Source: Sphingomonadales bacterium
GTDB lineage: Bacteria; Pseudomonadota; Alphaproteobacteria; Sphingomonadales; Sphingomonadaceae
Direction of reading: 5' to 3'
Length of the DNA stretch: 8,269 bases
NCBI GenBank assembly: GCA_018067055.1
Contig: JAGPVK010000221.1
Coordinates: 1 to 8,269 of the forward strand
Positions within the stretch are counted from its first letter, which is position 1. Every line of letters begins with the position of its first letter. Position numbers and translations under genes: made by a program. The notes under the pieces are model-generated. The model worked only from the letters and a program-made list of their open reading frames with translations. It ran no database searches and had not been told where the DNA came from. Below are positions 1 to 5,582 of this stretch, piece by piece.

Positions 1-644
1 CTCCTGATGTTGGAGGCGTCGCCGCTATTTGCTGTTCCGGAGTTTTTTTGTGAAGCTGTAATGTAAATTTTCGGCGGCAGCGTGTAGCGATCCGGATCTG
101 CGGCAAGGCTGGATGGAACGGGGGTGGCGCTGTTCAGCCACCAGGTCAGTGCAATCCCGAAGACGAGCAAGAAAGCCGCCAGCCCGAACATTGTTTTACG
201 GTTATTGAACCACCGACTCGGCGAATTGTGCTCCACTGGCGGGGCCGGATGAGCAATATCGTCGGACGCTCCGAGAATCTGCGTGCTTTCGGGTTCGACT
301 TTATCCAGTTCGATCTCGACGGCATAATGGCCGATCGGGATATGCAACCTTTGTGCGCTGCCGCGCGCCGCATAATGGGCGGCAAGCATTTTGCGCAGCC
401 GGCCGACTTGCACCCTCGGATAGCTGTCTGCCTGCACGTCAAAATCCTCGGAGCGACCGAGACCATCGACGGCAACCTGATAGGCCTTGGGAGGATTGCC
501 CGGATTGGTAATGGCCTCTTCCACCAGGTAGCTCAACAGTTGCGACATGACTGGCGAGCGAATGAAATCGGGGGATTGCAAAAGCGAATGTGTTTCAGCG
601 CGGAGCAGCTTGGCTCGTCGCTCATCCGAAATCGGTGAGGACAT
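1..644 (-). CDS. Membrane-anchored protein with N-terminal regulator-like (winged-helix type) domain, partial
   Basis: The frame is open from an ATG at 644-642 to the left edge, giving 214 residues with no stop; the C-terminus lies outside the window. A GAGGGAG ribosome site at 654-660 supports the start. Residues about 30-115 match the pattern of an N-terminal domain found on many proteobacterial and acidobacterial membrane-anchored proteins: a hydrophobic LLSYLVEEAI helix, then AYQVAVDGLGR, a FD acidic turn, PRVQVGRLRKML, and a closing IPIGHY strand. That domain resembles the winged helix of OmpR/CadC-type regulators. Residues about 152-170 (MFGLAAFLLVFGIALTWWL) form one transmembrane helix, so the missing part would be periplasmic. 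Such proteins often end in TPR or other sensor domains; that part cannot be seen here. It is the last gene in the window of the five-gene minus-strand unit, 64 bp after the radC-like gene. The domain call rests on motif memory; DNA binding is inference. Confidence 0.8.
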   Translation of the reverse strand, partial: MSSPISDERRAKLLRAETHSLLQSPDFIRSPVMSQLLSYLVEEAITNPGNPPKAYQVAVDGLGRSEDFDVQADSYPRVQVGRLRKMLAAHYAARGSAQRLHIPIGHYAVEIELDKVEPESTQILGASDDIAHPAPPVEHNSPSRWFNNRKTMFGLAAFLLVFGIALTWWLNSATPVPSSLAADPDRYTLPPKIYITASQKNSGTANSGDASNIR

Positions 645-708
645 TATTCTGGTCTCCCTCTGGTCGTGTAGTTACCCGACATCGTCGGATTGTGCATCGA
701 CAAAATGG

Positions 709-1287
709 TCACTGGAATGCGACTCGGTCGCGCAGGCTGATCCAGCCCTCACTGCCGACGATGATATGATCGTGAACGGCCAGTCCAAGTTCCTTTGCTG
801 CCTTGAGCAGCCTGCAGGTCGCTTCGATATCGCCGTCGCTTGGGTTTGGATCCCCCGACGGATGGTTATGGGCAAGGATCATCGCGCTGGCGTCCAGAGC
901 AAGCGCGCGTTTCAGTATTTCGCGCGGATAAATCGGTGCTTCGGAAATCGAGCCTCTGCTCACGACTTCGTCGCTGATCAGACGGTTCTTGCTGTCCAGA
1001 AACAAGACGCGCACTTCTTCGACCGGCAATTGCGCCATGGCGACGATAAGATATTCGATCACGTCTGCGGCCTTCGACAAACAGATACGATCAAGCATCT
1101 TGTCCTTGGAAGAGACAAGCATCGCTTCGCGCACCAGCGACAGGATGGCTCGCCCGGGGTTGCTTTTTGCGGAACGGGAATCCGAATATAGAACGGCGGC
1201 GAAGGATCCGAATTCCGCGATCAGCGATTCAGCGATGGCCGAGGCATTGTCTATTTTTGCAACGCTGAAAAGTCGCTCCAGGATCTG
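709..1287 (-). CDS. radC: RadC-family JAMM (JAB/MPN+) protein, 5' end unresolved
   Basis: The C-terminal two thirds is a complete RadC domain. EVRVLFLDSKNRLI carries the upstream glutamate, and HNHPSGDPNPSDGD (HNH codons at 862-870) supplies the JAMM metal ligands, followed by GLAVHDHIIVG and a normal end. The family is named for DNA repair, but its biochemical role is unsettled and it is common on mobile elements. The N-terminal helical part is also recognisable (ILERLFSVAKIDN, then ESLIAEFGSFAAVL), so the frame is homologous back to about 1285. However, no ATG, GTG or TTG exists in this frame between 1135 and 1457. The nearest upstream ATGs (1458, 1464) lie deep inside the membrane-protein gene and would add a non-protein-like leader. 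Downstream options are GTG at 1134 or ATG at 1122, giving about 140 residues of JAMM core without a clear ribosome site. The given end marks homology, not a proven start. It could be a 5'-truncated or frameshifted gene. Confidence 0.82.
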   Translation of the reverse strand, partial: QILERLFSVAKIDNASAIAESLIAEFGSFAAVLYSDSRSAKSNPGRAILSLVREAMLVSSKDKMLDRICLSKAADVIEYLIVAMAQLPVEEVRVLFLDSKNRLISDEVVSRGSISEAPIYPREILKRALALDASAMILAHNHPSGDPNPSDGDIEATCRLLKAAKELGLAVHDHIIVGSEGWISLRDRVAFQ

Positions 1288-1709
1288 TCGACCCCGTATT
1301 GCTGAAGGCGCTGCTGATGGCGGTAGGTGCCGAGGGCCAGCACAATCAACATCGGATAGGCCCAGATGGCTGCTACTGCACCATATGCTTGCGGTAGCAG
1401 TTCCGGGATAATGATTATCGGAAGATGAGTGAGCACTTGTATCGATTGCATAGCGCATAACCATAATGTCCAAAATCTGTCAGCATTCAAGGTGAGATAG
1501 AAAAAACTCACCAACATTGCGGTGTCCACAAGCAGGATTCTCACTTCAACGTGCGAAAACCTTTCGGATACAGGGGCGGCAACCGCAATCGTCAAGAAAA
1601 AGCCGATCAGCATGATCGAAGTTGCATATCTTTCCGGCTTGCCGCCCCAGATCAATCCGTAACTACATGAAATTATCAGCAGTGCCTGAAACAGTTGAAT
1701 CCTGACCAT
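1251..1709 (-). CDS. Small polytopic membrane protein, unknown function
   Basis: This is a protein of 152 residues from the ATG at 1709; a TTG five codons upstream (1724) is an alternative. Four or five hydrophobic segments are visible: FQALLIISCSYGLIWG, SIMLIGFFLTIAVAAPV, LLVDTAMLVSFFYLTL, a weaker span around WTLWLCAMQSIQVL, and AVAAIWAYPMLIVLALGTY. A basic cytoplasmic tail (YRHQQRLQQYGVDRSWSDF) follows. No enzyme motif is seen and I do not recognise the family. It starts 46 bp after the upstream helical-protein gene, and its last 37 bases overlap the recognisable RadC frame in the -1 register. It has no strong ribosome site. An imperfect inverted repeat covers its start codon, so translation may depend on coupling or on RNA structure. 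Confidence 0.72.
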   Translation of the reverse strand: MVRIQLFQALLIISCSYGLIWGGKPERYATSIMLIGFFLTIAVAAPVSERFSHVEVRILLVDTAMLVSFFYLTLNADRFWTLWLCAMQSIQVLTHLPIIIIPELLPQAYGAVAAIWAYPMLIVLALGTYRHQQRLQQYGVDRSWSDFSALQK

Positions 1710-1739
1710 GTCACATTCGACCAAAGAATGTTGTCATGG
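1706..1739. repeat. Imperfect inverted repeat over the start codon of the membrane-protein gene
   Basis: The arms are CCATGTCACATTC (1706-1718) and GAATGTTGTCATGG (1726-1739), separated by a 7-base loop. The stem is nearly complete with one small mismatch/bulge region. In the minus-strand mRNA it would place the ATG at 1709-1707 inside the stem. It could be an RNA hairpin limiting translation or an operator-like palindrome. No function is shown. Confidence 0.5.
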
Positions 1740-1755
1740 TCAAGGCTCGCGTCGA

Positions 1756-2124
1756 CTAAGCGGCGTTGACAACGCGTGGATAACCGACTTCCTGCGGCGA
1801 AAGTTCTGCGCTTGCAGGTGGGCATTCGAGGCCATCACCCCAGCTCACAGTGCGCAATCCGGCATCTTCCCGGTCTTCCGCAAGATGCGCATGCGCTTCG
1901 ACAACTTCCCGATAGGAGCGCGCTGTCTGGGCGGCTGCATCAATCAGCTTTTCAGAGGCATCCATTCCGGCAGTCAGCGAAAAGCGCGTTCCTGGTGCAA
2001 GGCGGGCAGACGCGATACTGCTCATCAATTCGCCCATCTGAACCATAGTCAGATTGAGGGATTTTTCGACTTCATGGATTTTGATGGCGATGGGGCGGGC
2101 GGCTTCAATGCGTTGGTTCAACAT
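1756..2124 (-). CDS. Small helical protein, uncharacterised
   Basis: The gene encodes 122 residues. The start at ATG 2124 is set by an AGGAGA ribosome site about six bases upstream. The first 90 residues are helix-forming and rich in Ala, Glu and Ser: ARPIAIKIHEVEKSLNLT, then MVQMGELMSSIASARLAPG, then TARSYREVVEAHAHLAEDRE. The tail (RTVSWGDGLECPP and onward) looks disordered. There is no signal peptide or membrane span. It resembles short conserved hypothetical proteins of sphingomonads with an EAHxxL...R..IGLR-type region, but no function is known to me. It is second in the five-gene minus-strand unit, 57 bp after the HTH gene and 46 bp before the membrane-protein gene. It could be a cytoplasmic partner or adaptor for one of them; that is inference. 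Confidence 0.78.
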   Translation of the reverse strand: MLNQRIEAARPIAIKIHEVEKSLNLTMVQMGELMSSIASARLAPGTRFSLTAGMDASEKLIDAAAQTARSYREVVEAHAHLAEDREDAGLRTVSWGDGLECPPASAELSPQEVGYPRVVNAA

Positions 2125-2181
2125 GTTACTCTCCTGACGCCGCAGAACGAGGGCGTCAATTGGTGATCAAAATTCCAGGGA

Positions 2182-2703
2182 TTAATTTGGGTTGATCAAC
2201 CTGCTCACGAGCATTGCGGCAAGGCAGACAAAGGCAAATGCAAAGGCGAGTTTGACCGCTAGGTCGGCAATCGCCCATATTCTTGCTGCTCTGCTTAGAT
2301 CATTTCCCAACTCTCCCTGCTTGCGGAACGGCACCGACAGGAGCGGGTTAGAGAAAGAGGCATATGACTGATATGCCGACTGTACTTCCCTGACCCTGTC
2401 GGGTGACGTTGCCTGATGTCCAGGCAGGGGATAGATTGCGTCGGATTTTCGCTGTGGCACAATCCCAATATTCTTGGGCACAAAAAATTTGGGTTCATAT
2501 CCCTCATGCTCAGCCAGCATGCGTGCCGCAGCTTTGCTGCTGGTAACCTGCAGTTTTTGCCGAGCCGACCGCAGCCGTTCGTTGATGACATTGGGGGTCA
2601 CGCCGATTTCCTGAGCCGCAGTTTTGGCATCATAACCTTGCAACAGCAGGTGCAGAGCCGCTTTCTCGTTCTCATTCAGATCATCGCAAAATTTTCTGGT
2701 CAT
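2182..2703 (-). CDS. LuxR/sigma4-like HTH protein with C-terminal membrane anchor
   Basis: The gene encodes 173 residues. Residues about 8-65 form a LuxR/sigma-region-4 type helix-turn-helix: LNENEKAALHLLLQGYDAKT, then AAQEIGVTPNVINERLRSAR with its recognition helix, then a basic KLQVTSSKAAARML stretch. A proline-rich linker (about 70-125) follows. A hydrophobic helix at about 148-168 (LAVKLAFAFAFVCLAAMLV) ends five residues from the C-terminus, so the protein should be tail-anchored with the DNA-binding head in the cytoplasm. There is no phospho-receiver or ligand domain. The start at ATG 2703 has no Shine-Dalgarno site; a promoter ends six bases before it, so a leaderless mRNA is expected. 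It is the first gene of the minus-strand unit and probably regulates it, perhaps its own promoter through the TGATCA pair. Whether it binds DNA while membrane-bound or after proteolysis cannot be seen. Confidence 0.82.
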   Translation of the reverse strand: MTRKFCDDLNENEKAALHLLLQGYDAKTAAQEIGVTPNVINERLRSARQKLQVTSSKAAARMLAEHEGYEPKFFVPKNIGIVPQRKSDAIYPLPGHQATSPDRVREVQSAYQSYASFSNPLLSVPFRKQGELGNDLSRAARIWAIADLAVKLAFAFAFVCLAAMLVSRLINPN

Positions 2704-2709
2704 TGTAAC

Positions 2710-2738
2710 ATCATATGTCAGAGGTGATCATTTGGCAA
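2710..2738 (-). promoter_or_regulatory. Sigma70-type promoter giving a probable leaderless mRNA
   Basis: On the minus strand, TTGCCA (2738-2733) and TATGAT (2715-2710) are separated by exactly 17 bp. Each box differs from the enterobacterial consensus at one position. Only six bases (2709-2704) separate the -10 box from the ATG, so transcription should start at or within a base or two of the start codon. The lack of a Shine-Dalgarno site agrees with this. Confidence 0.62.
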
Positions 2739-2751
2739 AAATTTATGATCA
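2725..2751. promoter_or_regulatory. Candidate operator: paired TGATCA half-sites around the -35 box
   Basis: TGATCAT (2725-2731) and ATGATCA (2745-2751) form a perfect 7-bp inverted repeat with a 13-bp spacer, centre to centre 20 bp or about two helical turns. The -35 box lies between them and one arm falls in the promoter spacer, so a bound dimer should affect transcription. Autoregulation by the adjacent HTH protein is the simplest guess. TGATCA also occurs inside several genes here, so the hexamer alone is weak evidence. Confidence 0.42.
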
Positions 2752-3189
2752 ACATAATTGCTAACCATCCGAATCTGCTGCGCAAAGAAAAATATGTCCG
2801 GCTTCATACCAGGGATATATTTGATGTTACCGCTACAAAAAGTTAACAGGATGAAAGAAAATTACGGCGATATTGTCGTATTTTAGCCATTTGCAGCGCG
2901 CCGCCATTAACTTGTAACCTCTGCGGCGCCATTGATACGGTTTGACACTCGAGAATGGCGGCGGATCGGCTCATAGTTGTGCTTATCCGGCAAGAAGTCC
3001 TTGGCGATGGTTTGTTGGGAATGGCGGTACGAAGGTTCTGGTCCCCCTGAATTAAAGTCCGCCGCCCGGTGAATGTCCAACGTCTGGAGCGAATGGAATA
3101 TTCTGGTCAGTATTTCCTCGCTGCATGGGGTTTCTGGTCGGGTAAAAAAGAAGTTTGCTAACCCGCAGCGCTTCTTTGGACAATCAGAT

Positions 3190-3234
3190 CCGGGTTGATT
3201 CAACTTCTCCCAAGACTGGATCAACCCGGAGAAG
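3190..3234. repeat. Overlapping inverted repeats able to form alternative hairpins
   Basis: The perfect 10-bp arms CCGGGTTGAT (3190-3199) and ATCAACCCGG (3220-3229) enclose 20 bases. Inside them, CTTCTCC (3204-3210) can instead pair with GGAGAAG (3228-3234). The two stems share bases 3228-3229, so they compete. The element lies about 110 bases upstream of the small membrane-protein ATG and could be in its leader. It may also be a protein site or a mobile-element remnant. No T-run follows, so it is not a standard terminator. Confidence 0.5.
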
Positions 3235-3280
3235 ATATTCAGTGCGTGGGTGGAACCAATCGCGTCGTTATATGTTCTGT

Positions 3281-3334
3281 TGTGTAGCGTAGAGATTGCT
3301 TTGTTAAGTTTGTAGTTGCGTAGAGTAGAGATTG
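3281..3334. repeat. Short imperfect direct repeat upstream of the small membrane-protein gene
   Basis: TGTGTAGCGTAGAGATTG (3281-3298) recurs as TGTAG, TTGCGTAGAG and TAGAGATTG (3311-3334), about 30-36 bp apart. The second copy carries two small insertions. The repeat ends nine bases before the ATG at 3343. It could be a slippage product or tandem binding sites. Confidence 0.4.
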
Positions 3335-3342
3335 TAAATTTC

Positions 3343-3537
3343 ATGCTAGAAGTTGAAAAGAAAAGCGCAGCCGAGCGCAAAAAAGAGCTGTTTTTCGGGC
3401 ATCTTGTAACATGGGGTTCGATTGTTTTTGCCGTTGCCCTGATCGTTGGATTGTCCCAGGTCGGTGCGATGGAGAAAGATCCAACCGCTTCGACACCCGA
3501 CACGGCTCATCACATTGTGACGAGCGGCAAGGGCTGA
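3343..3537 (+). CDS. 64-residue single-span membrane protein, unknown function
   Basis: I chose ATG 3343; an in-frame TTG at 3316 would add nine residues of repeat-derived sequence and looks less likely. The N-terminus is strongly charged (EVEKKSAAERKKE). One transmembrane helix follows (about 18-40, FGHLVTWGSIVFAVALIVGL), then a short hydrophilic tail rich in Thr, Ser and His. The positive-inside rule puts the N-terminus in the cytoplasm and the tail in the periplasm. Membrane-protein composition and charge placement support it as a real gene even though no clear Shine-Dalgarno site is seen. I do not recognise the family. It converges on the Trm112 gene, with 12 bp between the two stops and no obvious terminator. 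Confidence 0.66.
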   Translation: MLEVEKKSAAERKKELFFGHLVTWGSIVFAVALIVGLSQVGAMEKDPTASTPDTAHHIVTSGKG

Positions 3538-3549
3538 CCTTTCATATTC

Positions 3550-3762
3550 CTATAATTTGCGCGCTTCTTCCACCAGCATGACCGGAATGCCATCCCGTAT
3601 CGGATAGGCCAGACCCGCAGCTTCGCTGATCAGCTCATCCGCATCGGCATCATGGACCAGCGCAGTCCGCGTCATCGGACAGACCAATATATCCAGCAAA
3701 TCGGGATCGATGACCCGCTTTTCGCCCTTCTTAAACCCGTCACTCGCTGCTCGGTCGTTCAC
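3550..3762 (-). CDS. Trm112-family (UPF0434/YcaR-like) small protein
   Basis: The gene encodes 70 residues, close to the family's usual 55-70. The core is recognisable: [20 protein letters not shown], then [20 protein letters not shown] and LVEEARKL at the end. In eukaryotes and archaea Trm112 activates methyltransferases that act on tRNA, rRNA and release factors; the bacterial short forms are largely uncharacterised. Of the zinc-binding cysteines of the full fold only the CP of the first pair remains, as in many bacterial members. The start is a GTG at 3762 whose bases overlap the Lon-N gene stop (GTGA), implying translational coupling. The 16-residue extension before the core is unusual, but no better in-frame start is available. 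It is the last gene of the ybbN unit. Confidence 0.9.
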   Translation of the reverse strand: MNDRAASDGFKKGEKRVIDPDLLDILVCPMTRTALVHDADADELISEAAGLAYPIRDGIPVMLVEEARKL

Positions 3763-4379
3763 TGTAACGTGATCCGGTCATCATCGCCATCCTGCCGACC
3801 GAAAAACTGCAGCAGCTGGATGATCAGTTCAGCGCGATTGGCCAGGCCGTCGACTTCAAGCAGCGCCTGTTTCGACGCCGCATCAAATGGCGCAATCTGG
3901 GCTATGCCGTTGACAAAAGCCATGTCGTCGAGCCTTCCGATGCTGTCCCAGTCAACCTGATAGCCCTGCAGTTCTGCAAATCTCCGGGATTCGATTTCGA
4001 GTGCGGCGCGTTCGGCACTGGCCAGCACCTCGTCGATTTCCAGATCGTCTTCAATCTCGGCCCGTACCTGGCGAAATGCCGTCGAGGCGTCGATTTCCTC
4101 GATAATCCGAAAGCGGGCCAGGCCTTCCAGCACAACGTTGAAACGACCATCATCCAGCGCTTCGATATCGATGATCTTGCCGAGACAGCCGATATCGAAC
4201 AGGGCAGGGTGATTGCCCGCTTCCTTTGGCTGGACCATGCCGATCTGCCGGTCGCGCGCCATTGCGTCATTGATCAGCGCGCGGTAGCGCTCCTCGAAAA
4301 TATGCAGCGGCAGATGCATGCCGGGAAACAGCAAGGCTCCAGCCAGCGGGAAGATAGAGAGTCTCTTGGTCTCGCTCAT
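3759..4379 (-). CDS. LON peptidase N-terminal (substrate-binding) domain protein
   Basis: The gene encodes 206 residues. The N-terminal 100 residues are a Lon-N PUA-like domain: [20 protein letters not shown], then [20 protein letters not shown], then [20 protein letters not shown] and LEGLARFRI. The remainder is the helical part of the domain (about 110-195). There is no AAA+ module and no Ser-Lys protease domain, so this is the stand-alone form found widely in Proteobacteria, thought to bind unfolded protein or act as an adaptor; no enzyme activity is expected. The start at ATG 4379 overlaps the ybbN stop (ATGA); an in-frame start at 4424 would add a non-homologous leader. It lies between a chaperedoxin gene and the Trm112 gene, coupled to both, which suggests co-expression with protein quality control. 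Confidence 0.93.
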   Translation of the reverse strand: MSETKRLSIFPLAGALLFPGMHLPLHIFEERYRALINDAMARDRQIGMVQPKEAGNHPALFDIGCLGKIIDIEALDDGRFNVVLEGLARFRIIEEIDASTAFRQVRAEIEDDLEIDEVLASAERAALEIESRRFAELQGYQVDWDSIGRLDDMAFVNGIAQIAPFDAASKQALLEVDGLANRAELIIQLLQFFGRQDGDDDRITLQ

Positions 4380-5284
4380 CCGAACAGCACGGCGCTGAGC
4401 TTGCGGCGGGTTGCGGCGACCCATTCGTCTTCCAGGCCAACCATTTCGAACAGCGACAGCAGTTTCTGCCGCGCCGCGCCGTCGTTCCAGTCCTTGTCGG
4501 CGGCGATGATCGTCAGCAGATGCTCTGCCGCGCCATCATGATCACCAGTAGCGATCAGCGCTGCGGCTAGATCAAATCGCGCCTGATGGTCTTTCTCATC
4601 TGCTGCAACCGCAGCCTTCAATGCTTCCAGGGCGGCATCGTCGGGCCTGTCCTTGGCCAGTTGCAACGTTGTCTGCGCCCGTTCGATTGCCGGGTCACCC
4701 TGCAACGCCTCTGGTAGTCCGGCCAGGGCCGCTTCCGCCTGCTCGAGATGATCCGCTGCGACCATCGCGCGAATCAGGCCGCCAAGCGCTTCGGCATTGT
4801 CGGGCGCCATTTCGGCAATTTGCGCAAAAATGCCAGCCGCGCGCTCGGCATCGCCACCCGCCAGCGCATCCTCGCCCATCGCCAGCAATGGCGCGATATC
4901 CTGTTTAGGTTCTTCACCACCGCCCACCGGTAATTGCGCGAGCAGCTGATCTAGCGCGCCGGTCAGCTGGCTTTCCGAGCGCGCGCTGGTCAGATCGGCC
5001 ACTGGCTTGCCCTGGAAGATCGCATAGACGGTCGGGATCGACTGCACCTGGAATTGCGCGGCGATAAATTTATTCTCGTCGACATTGATCTTGGCCAGCA
5101 CCACGCCCTTGTCGGCATAAGCGGCGGCGACTTTCTCGAGTAGCGGCGTCAGCGCCTTGCACGGCCCGCACCATTCGGCCCAGAAATCGAGGATGACGAG
5201 CTTGTCCATGCTCGGCGCCACGACCTCCCGCTGGAAAACCTCTACCGCTTTCTGTTCTTCGACTGTCAGTCCTGCTGTTGCCAC
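4376..5284 (-). CDS. ybbN: Thioredoxin-TPR co-chaperedoxin (YbbN/CnoX)
   Basis: The gene encodes 302 residues. Residues 1-115 are a thioredoxin fold with DFWAEWCGPCK (Cys39 and Cys42) and the cis-proline loop SIPT (Pro84). Residues about 125-300 are TPR-like helical repeats, ending in the family signature DKDWNDGAARQKLLSLFE and a basic RRKLSAVLF tail. YbbN/CnoX holds unfolding or over-oxidised proteins and passes them to GroEL or DnaK. The E. coli protein has lost its CxxC site; this one keeps both cysteines, as in Caulobacter-type members, so it should also have redox activity. The protein is cytoplasmic. The start is a GTG (5284-5282) with AGGAG at 5291-5295; two ATGs between them are out of frame. 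It is the first gene of a three-gene unit with stop/start overlaps. Confidence 0.95.
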   Translation of the reverse strand: MATAGLTVEEQKAVEVFQREVVAPSMDKLVILDFWAEWCGPCKALTPLLEKVAAAYADKGVVLAKINVDENKFIAAQFQVQSIPTVYAIFQGKPVADLTSARSESQLTGALDQLLAQLPVGGGEEPKQDIAPLLAMGEDALAGGDAERAAGIFAQIAEMAPDNAEALGGLIRAMVAADHLEQAEAALAGLPEALQGDPAIERAQTTLQLAKDRPDDAALEALKAAVAADEKDHQARFDLAAALIATGDHDGAAEHLLTIIAADKDWNDGAARQKLLSLFEMVGLEDEWVAATRRKLSAVLFG

Positions 5285-5304
5285 ATCATGCTCCTGTTAT
5301 GGCG

Positions 5305-5320
5305 CCGGACCAATGTCCGG
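5305..5320. repeat. Short perfect hairpin in the ybbN leader
   Basis: CCGGAC (5305-5310) and GTCCGG (5315-5320) flank a 4-base loop, 9 bases upstream of the AGGAG site. A second GTCCGGCGCG stretch near 5361 could pair with 5301-5310 instead. It may be an RNA element or a binding palindrome; no function is known. Confidence 0.4.
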
Positions 5321-5507
5321 ACCAGCGCTCAAATCGTTTAACTTGTGGGCTTTATGTGGGGTCCGGCGCGCCAATGCCAAGGATATTTTTGCATTTGCAG
5401 CAAACAAGAGGTTGATTGGGGCTTGCGGGGTATAAAAACCCATGCTAACCGCGCGCCTCAATGTGCTGCTGACCAAGTGAATTACCCAAGTGTCGCAGCA
5501 ACGCCGA

Positions 5508-5582
5508 GCGGGCGTAGCTCAGGGGTAGAGCACAACCTTGCCAAGGTTGGGGTCGAGAGTTCGAATCTCTTCGCCCGCTCCA
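5508..5582 (+). tRNA. tRNA-Gly (anticodon GCC)
   Basis: A full cloverleaf is visible. The acceptor arms GCGGGCG (5508-5514) and CGCCCGC (5572-5578) pair perfectly, followed by discriminator T and an encoded CCA (5580-5582). The D-arm region is TAGCTCAGGGGTAGAGCA. The anticodon stem CAACC/GGTTG encloses the loop TTGCCAA with anticodon GCC, which reads GGC and GGU. The T-arm is GAGAG/CTCTT-type around TTCGAATC. There is no intron and no sign of disruption. Confidence 0.97.

Larger units (their letters stand above)
2752..3342. other. AT-rich intergenic region without a convincing gene
   Basis: This stretch of about 590 bp lies between the divergent HTH gene and the small membrane-protein gene. 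The part next to the HTH gene (about 2740-2890) is clearly more AT-rich than the rest of the window. The remainder holds the inverted repeats at 3190-3234 and the direct repeat at 3281-3334. A long minus-strand frame crosses it (2907-3503), but its composition is not protein-like. I see no tRNA or known riboswitch. Confidence 0.55.

Noticed and set aside
228..638. Plus-strand open frame opposite the left-edge gene
   Set aside because: It is antisense to the regulator-domain frame, which has an RBS, a transmembrane helix and recognisable motifs; the plus frame has none.
2190..2201. Perfect 12-bp palindrome GGTTGATCAACC
   Set aside because: It is fully inside the last codons of the HTH gene (Leu-Ile-Asn-Pro) and is not followed by a T-run, so coding explains it well enough.
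2907..3503. Long minus-strand open frame (198 codons) across the intergenic region
   Set aside because: Its composition is not protein-like, it contains both repeat structures, it has no ribosome site, and its first part is antisense to the better-supported 64-residue membrane-protein gene.
963..4546. Many TGATCA hexamers across the window as a regulon signal
   Set aside because: Most lie inside coding frames and encode ordinary codons such as Leu-Ile. Only the paired, promoter-placed copies at 2725-2751 are spaced in a way that suggests function.
5420..5456. TATAAA-like sequence upstream of tRNA-Gly as its promoter
   Set aside because: The best TTGATT match lies only 13 bp upstream, too short for a sigma70 promoter, and no alternative pair was convincing.
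5560..5582. Possible phage or island attachment site at the tRNA-Gly 3' end
   Set aside because: No second copy of the tRNA 3' segment and no integrase gene are visible in the window; the downstream neighbours are repeats, not phage genes.
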